DNA of 64,000 bases from the NCBI GenBank assembly GCA_016282155.1, contig JAEEJY010000037.1:58704-122703 (forward strand). Direction: 5' to 3'. How positions within the stretch are numbered: the stretch's first letter is position 1; each line of letters starts with the position of its first letter. Source of the stretch: Caryophanales bacterium (lineage in GTDB: Bacteria; Bacillota_I; Bacilli_A; RF39; UBA660). The notes below the pieces were generated by a model. That model did no database searches and had not been told where the DNA came from. It saw only the letters and a program-made list of their open reading frames with translations. A program made the translations under genes and the position numbers. Positions 60,681-64,000 of this stretch are shown here, piece by piece.

Positions 60681-61573
60681 TAAAATCTATCCTTCATCTT
60701 AATTTTAGATTCGCTAATAATACTATGTGAATTTCCTTCCATAGTATAACCTTTAATTCTTAAATTACTTGAACATAAAGGCATATATATAACATCACCA
60801 TCATTATTAACAAGTTTTATATATGGTGAATTATTTAAACGATCAATATAATTATCTTCTTCAGGAAATAAGCTTAGTCTTTCTTTAATACTTACTGAAG
60901 CTATACGTGGTTCATTATTAAATTTAAAGAATTCTTTTAATTCGGGAACATATGTTTTAGAATCAAAATCTATATTTCCTCTATTAATATCAATCCTAAA
61001 GTCTTCTAATCTTTTTCCTGCTAGATATGAATCACCAGCAGGTTCAATATACCCAGTTATATCACTTGTTGTAGTTAAATATTCAAATCCTTTACTTGGG
61101 AAAATTTGATTATTATAAACTATATTATCAACTGGAAGTTCTATATCTACTCTTGCAGGTTCAAAGATAGTTAAACATCTTAATTTTAAATTCTTTAGAT
61201 ATTTAATTTTTCTATCAATTTTTTCTACATTGCTATTTCTTATCTCATCTTCTAAATTTTCTACTTCCACTTTATAGTAAGATGGATAGATATCTATCTT
61301 TGGTAGATCATGGGATATCATAGATGCAAAAGTACTATCAAAATCTTCACCTACAAAAATAATAAAATTACTATTATTATTTGCATATTCAATCCATGCT
61401 TCTTTGGCATCTAATTGATCATAAAAGTTAATATATACGTCTTTAATACCATTACTATGTGCTGTTTCAGCTAAATCAATAGCTATGCTAGTATTCTTAC
61501 TAGAAGCTGAAATAAATAATGGTTTTCTTTTATTTACGTTTCTTTCTAAGATAAATTCACTATATTTACTCAT
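60680..61573 (-). CDS. Degenerate M29-aminopeptidase-like protein
   Basis: 297 aa. The N-terminal part (KPLFISASSKNTSIAIDLAETAHSNGIKDVYINFYD) resembles the Rossmann-like domain of M29 peptidases. A later part, LRCLTIFEPARVDIELPVDNIVYN then FPSKGFEYLTTTSD and GNIDFDS, parallels the LNFYTNLGTDLRIAL and PGYEIFTSPD blocks of the intact M29 enzyme at 13500. The GCHFALG and YHTD metal ligands are missing, so it should not be a peptidase. Alternatively an unrelated family. AGGGGTGATAGT precedes ATG 61573; an in-frame start at 61615 has no ribosome site. Confidence 0.55.
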   Translation of the reverse strand: MSKYSEFILERNVNKRKPLFISASSKNTSIAIDLAETAHSNGIKDVYINFYDQLDAKEAWIEYANNNSNFIIFVGEDFDSTFASMISHDLPKIDIYPSYYKVEVENLEDEIRNSNVEKIDRKIKYLKNLKLRCLTIFEPARVDIELPVDNIVYNNQIFPSKGFEYLTTTSDITGYIEPAGDSYLAGKRLEDFRIDINRGNIDFDSKTYVPELKEFFKFNNEPRIASVSIKERLSLFPEEDNYIDRLNNSPYIKLVNNDGDVIYMPLCSSNLRIKGYTMEGNSHSIISESKIKMKDRF

Positions 61574-61627
61574 ACTATCACCCCTAAATATTAGATGCGT
61601 TTTATTATAACACAACTAAGAAAAATA

Positions 61628-61636
61628 TGCTATAAT
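61628..61636 (+). promoter_or_regulatory. Extended -10 promoter of the HIT-family gene
   Basis: TGCTATAAT, about 16 bases before ATG 61652, divergent from the 61573 operon. GGTGAT is the ribosome site. Confidence 0.7.
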
Positions 61637-61651
61637 AAATTTGGTGATAGA

Positions 61652-62011
61652 ATGGATTGTATATTTTGTAAAATTATTAATGGTGATATACCATCATACA
61701 AGATCTATGAAGATGAAACAGTATATTCTTTCTTAGATATTAACCCTAAAGGTGTAGGACATACTTTAGTAATTCCTAAAAAGCATTTTAAGGATTTAGA
61801 TGATATTGATTTAGATACTTTAAAACATATTAATGAAATAACTAAAATGTTAAAGAAAAGAATTGAAGAAAAACTAAATCCTGATGGAATTCAAATCGTT
61901 CAAAATAATGGTTGCCTTCAAGAGGTAAAACATTATCATACTCATATTATTCCGGCATATCTAACAAGCAAAGATATGACTGTTGAAGAAGTATATGAAA
62001 TACTAAAATAA
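61652..62011 (+). CDS. HIT family nucleotide hydrolase (HinT-like)
   Basis: 119 aa. CIFCKIINGDIPSYKIYEDETVYSFLDI with two N-terminal cysteines, HTLVIPKKHF and the active-site HYHTHIIP (HxHxH) are the HinT/PKCI signature. HinT hydrolyses purine nucleoside phosphoramidates and aminoacyl-adenylates. The start at ATG 61652 has GGTGAT upstream; an in-frame ATG at 61595 overlaps the opposite gene and lies before the promoter. Only plus-strand gene right of the dif site. Confidence 0.92.
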   Translation: MDCIFCKIINGDIPSYKIYEDETVYSFLDINPKGVGHTLVIPKKHFKDLDDIDLDTLKHINEITKMLKKRIEEKLNPDGIQIVQNNGCLQEVKHYHTHIIPAYLTSKDMTVEEVYEILK

Positions 62012-62035
62012 GATACTCATTTGAGTATCTTATTT
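62006..62035. terminator. Bidirectional terminator between convergent genes
   Basis: Thirteen-base stem AAATAAGATACTC/GAGTATCTTATTT around ATTT. It serves the HIT gene (+) and the 62030 gene (-). Confidence 0.8.
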
Positions 62036-62230
62036 TGTTATACATAAAATATTTTTTATTATATTTATATCAGTTACTTCCTCTAAAGTATTATTATTTA
62101 TAACACCAATTACTATTTTGGCATCATCTTTTGTAGATAATAACATATAGTATTTATCTATTTTTTTAACAACAACATATTCAACATTATCAAGTAAAAC
62201 AACTTCATTTTCTTCTAAACTATAATCCAT
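62030..62230 (-). CDS. Uncharacterised 66-aa protein
   Basis: A small acidic protein, MDYSLEENEVVLLDNVEYVVVKK then a beta-rich middle (YYMLLSTKDDAKIVIGV). The composition recalls DUF1292-type small proteins, but I cannot make that call. GGGAGGTTATTCTA precedes ATG 62230. It overlaps the transglycosylase stop by 11 bases, so it is translated from the same mRNA. Confidence 0.65.
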   Translation of the reverse strand: MDYSLEENEVVLLDNVEYVVVKKIDKYYMLLSTKDDAKIVIGVINNNTLEEVTDINIIKNILCITK

Positions 62231-63155
62231 TAGAATAACCTCCCATAGACATATTTCCATATATTTTAGCTAATTCTTCGTTAGATAGATTATACATTGT
62301 ACTTATTTTTTTAACAGCTTTATTTGAATAGTTAACTGAACCTTTAATATTACGCCAATTTAGCCAACCGTTATAAGCCCCAAAGATATTATCAAATTTA
62401 CCATTTGCTGGATCATTTGGATATTGTTTATAAATACCGTTTACAAGGTAAGCACAAGCCTCAATATTCTTATAACGATCATTTAATAAGTCACTAGAAG
62501 AAAATCCTAAATTATTATATATTGTAGCATGATTACATACATTTATTTGGCAATAACCATAGTCATTAGAAGCACTTATAATGCCATTAGCCGCAAATGT
62601 ACCTCCTGACTCATTATCGATAATTGCCATTAAAGCATTAAATGATACACCATATTTAATAGACATCTCATAAATATATTTTTGTTCTTCGGCAGGACAT
62701 GGACAGTTATAGAATTTTGTTCCATCAGTAGCCGCAATTGTTGAGGTAGTTGGTGCTGCGTTATTATTAGTAACCTCATTATTTATAGCTTTATCAGCTG
62801 CATCTGTGGAAATTGCTGATGCCGCTTTTAATTGCTCAATTAAAGCTTCAACTCTTTTATCTTCTTCATCCATAGTTTCAGTATTATTAGAAACACCTGT
62901 CATTTTTTTTAATTTATTAATAACATCATCAACACGATCTGTTTGTGTTTCAATAGTTGTATTACTATCACCATAAGTACTAGCTTCAACCGGAACGGAT
63001 GATATCAAAAGCGAAGAAGAAATAGAAGCTATTAAAATAGCCAGTTTTGCTGGTAGAGCAATCTTCTTACCTGTTCTTACAAGATTATATTTTTTGCTTG
63101 ATGGATTTTTTAGCATCCCATCAATATTACTTTTTAAGATATCTGTATATTTCAT
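62220..63155 (-). CDS. Secreted lytic transglycosylase-like protein
   Basis: 311 aa. After about 30 basic residues, a hydrophobic segment (about 32-57, ending PVEAS) is a long signal or anchor. A low-complexity Asn/Thr linker follows, then an SLT/lysozyme-like domain: NALMAIIDNESGG (catalytic Glu), SNDYGYCQIN (GxxQI) and IFGAYNGW. Two cysteines in NCPCPAEEQK and others in the domain may form disulfides. It cleaves peptidoglycan glycan strands. An extended -10 (63175-63183, TGATATACT on minus) follows the pnp terminator. Confidence 0.82.
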   Translation of the reverse strand: MKYTDILKSNIDGMLKNPSSKKYNLVRTGKKIALPAKLAILIASISSSLLISSVPVEASTYGDSNTTIETQTDRVDDVINKLKKMTGVSNNTETMDEEDKRVEALIEQLKAASAISTDAADKAINNEVTNNNAAPTTSTIAATDGTKFYNCPCPAEEQKYIYEMSIKYGVSFNALMAIIDNESGGTFAANGIISASNDYGYCQINVCNHATIYNNLGFSSSDLLNDRYKNIEACAYLVNGIYKQYPNDPANGKFDNIFGAYNGWLNWRNIKGSVNYSNKAVKKISTMYNLSNEELAKIYGNMSMGGYSNGL

Positions 63156-63174
63156 ATCATCACCTACTATATAT

Positions 63175-63183
63175 AGTATATCA
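63175..63183 (-). promoter_or_regulatory. Extended -10 promoter of the transglycosylase gene
   Basis: Reads TGATATACT on the minus strand and abuts the T-tract of the pnp terminator. GGTGAT lies before ATG 63155. Confidence 0.7.
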
Positions 63184-63213
63184 AAAAAATACCTATTTAA
63201 AATAGGTATTTTT
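63184..63213 (-). terminator. Terminator of pnp
   Basis: Stem AAAAATACCTATT/AATAGGTATTTTT with a short loop, seven T on the minus strand. Confidence 0.85.
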
Positions 63214-63214
63214 A

Positions 63215-64000
63215 TTATTCTTCAGTTTTTTTACTTTCTTTTTTAGTAGGTGCCATTAATTCTTTACGTGAAAGATTTAAACGACCTTTCTTATCGTATC
63301 CTAAGTTTTTAACAACTATTTCGTCACCAACTTTAACAACATCACTAGGATGTTCAACACGATTAACATCAAGTTGTGATACGTGAACTAATCCTTCACA
63401 ACCATCCCATAATTTACAGAAAGCACCAAAGTCTTCAACTTTAACTACTTTTACAGTGTAAGTTTCACCAGGAATTGGTTCTCTTACAATATTCTTAATC
63501 ATTTCAGCAGCTTTATTAATTATATCTCTATCAGTATGGTAGATAATTACTCTTCCGTCATCTTCAATATCAATCTTAACTGCGTTAACATCTTGAACGG
63601 TTTCAACATTTGAAGATTCAAGAATAATCTTAGTAATAGTTTCTCCACCCTTACCAATAACTTCTTTAATTTTGTCTGGACTAATCATAAATGTTTCAGT
63701 TTTTGGAGCATACTTAGAAACTTCTTTACGAGGTTCTTTAATTTGTTTTTCCATAACATCTAAGATTTCCATACGAGCATCTTTAGCTTGAGCTAGTGCT
63801 TCTTTTAATATTTGTTTTGTAATACCTTTAATTTTGATATCCATTTGTAATGAACAAATTCCTTCTCTTGTTCCTGCTACTTTGAAGTCCATATCTCCTA
63901 AATGATCTTCCATTCCTTGAATATCAGTTAAGATTATATAATCATCACCATGAGTAATTAATCCCATTGCAATTCCAGCAACTGGTGCTTTAATAGGAAC
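63215..64000 (-). CDS. pnp: Polyribonucleotide nucleotidyltransferase (PNPase), C-terminal part (5' end outside window)
   Basis: The frame runs off the right edge; about 261 residues are visible. VPIKAPVAGIAMGLI and DIQGMEDHLGDMDFKVAGTREGICSLQMDIKIKGI are the second RNase PH core of PNPase. MISPDKIKEVIGKGGETITKI is the KH domain, and GETYTVKVVKVEDFGAFCKLWDGCEGLVHVSQL the S1 domain. PNPase degrades mRNA 3' to 5' using phosphate. The C-terminus MAPTKKESKKTEE is a short acidic and basic tail. Confidence 0.96.
   Translation of the reverse strand, partial: VPIKAPVAGIAMGLITHGDDYIILTDIQGMEDHLGDMDFKVAGTREGICSLQMDIKIKGITKQILKEALAQAKDARMEILDVMEKQIKEPRKEVSKYAPKTETFMISPDKIKEVIGKGGETITKIILESSNVETVQDVNAVKIDIEDDGRVIIYHTDRDIINKAAEMIKNIVREPIPGETYTVKVVKVEDFGAFCKLWDGCEGLVHVSQLDVNRVEHPSDVVKVGDEIVVKNLGYDKKGRLNLSRKELMAPTKKESKKTEE

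Noticed and set aside
1..64000. Use of genetic code 4 (TGA as Trp)
   Set aside because: All Trp positions use TGG and no conserved gene has an internal TGA; TGA is avoided, not reassigned, in this window.

Overview
The window is strongly AT-rich bacterial DNA with short intergenic gaps, AGGAGG/GGTGAT-type ribosome sites and many two-state operons. The protein set (LTA-synthase-like enzyme, cell-wall amidase, O-antigen-ligase-type polymerase, M29 aminopeptidase, Fhs, HolA, RarA, XerD, DeoB, PNPase) points to a low-GC, Gram-positive-type Bacilli lineage with a cell wall. It probably lies near the Mollicutes/Erysipelotrichia/RF39-like groups; this placement is inference. Trp is read as TGG. Of 61 stop codons I read, 26 are TAG, 34 TAA and one TGA, and that TGA is followed directly by an in-frame TAG.

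Layout. (1) 1-13.3 kb is a surface polysaccharide locus: several GT2 glycosyltransferases, a polysaccharide deacetylase, an acyltransferase-3, a DegT sugar aminotransferase with its acyltransferase, a Wzx-type flippase, a DPM1-like/DUF2304 pair and a sugar kinase-nucleotidyltransferase fusion. Inside it, at 4.16-5.37 kb, is a large structured RNA of about 630 nt with its own promoter and terminator, followed by a small DUF21-like membrane protein. This is very probably OLE RNA with its partner OapA. (2) 13.3-27 kb holds tRNA-Met, an M29 aminopeptidase, a DUF362 protein, tRNA-Glu(CUC), several unrecognised proteins, fhs, a lipid kinase, a QueH-amidase fusion gene, a two-component system and a methyltransferase. 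(3) 27-39 kb holds a GT-C enzyme and a UDP-galactopyranose-mutase-like flavoprotein, then a pseudopilin, holA, rarA and three tandem genes that join a type IV pseudopilin N-terminus to long DUF285 (BspA-like) repeat arrays. (4) 39-51.2 kb holds xerD-deoB, two flavoproteins, two ABC-FtsX exporters and an O-antigen-ligase-type polymerase.

At 51.2-51.7 kb there is a gene-free, hairpin-rich then extremely AT-rich stretch that contains a 28-bp dif-like site (51680-51707). Gene orientation flips here: about 39 of 44 genes to the left are on +, and 16 of 17 to the right are on -. The window therefore very likely crosses the replication terminus, and its own xerD lies about 12 kb away. (5) 51.7-64 kb, mostly on -, carries an XRE-type regulator beside dif, a metallophosphoesterase, an ApbE/NusG_II/Gx-transporter flavinylation-type module, an LTA-synthase-like operon, a single-domain LysR protein, a three-gene operon (degenerate M29 homologue, HipA-like kinase, HExxH protein), HinT, a lytic transglycosylase and the 3' part of pnp.

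Most transcription units are joined by one compact module: a hairpin terminator whose T-tract runs straight into an extended -10 promoter (TGnTATAAT or TGnTATACT) and a short leader.
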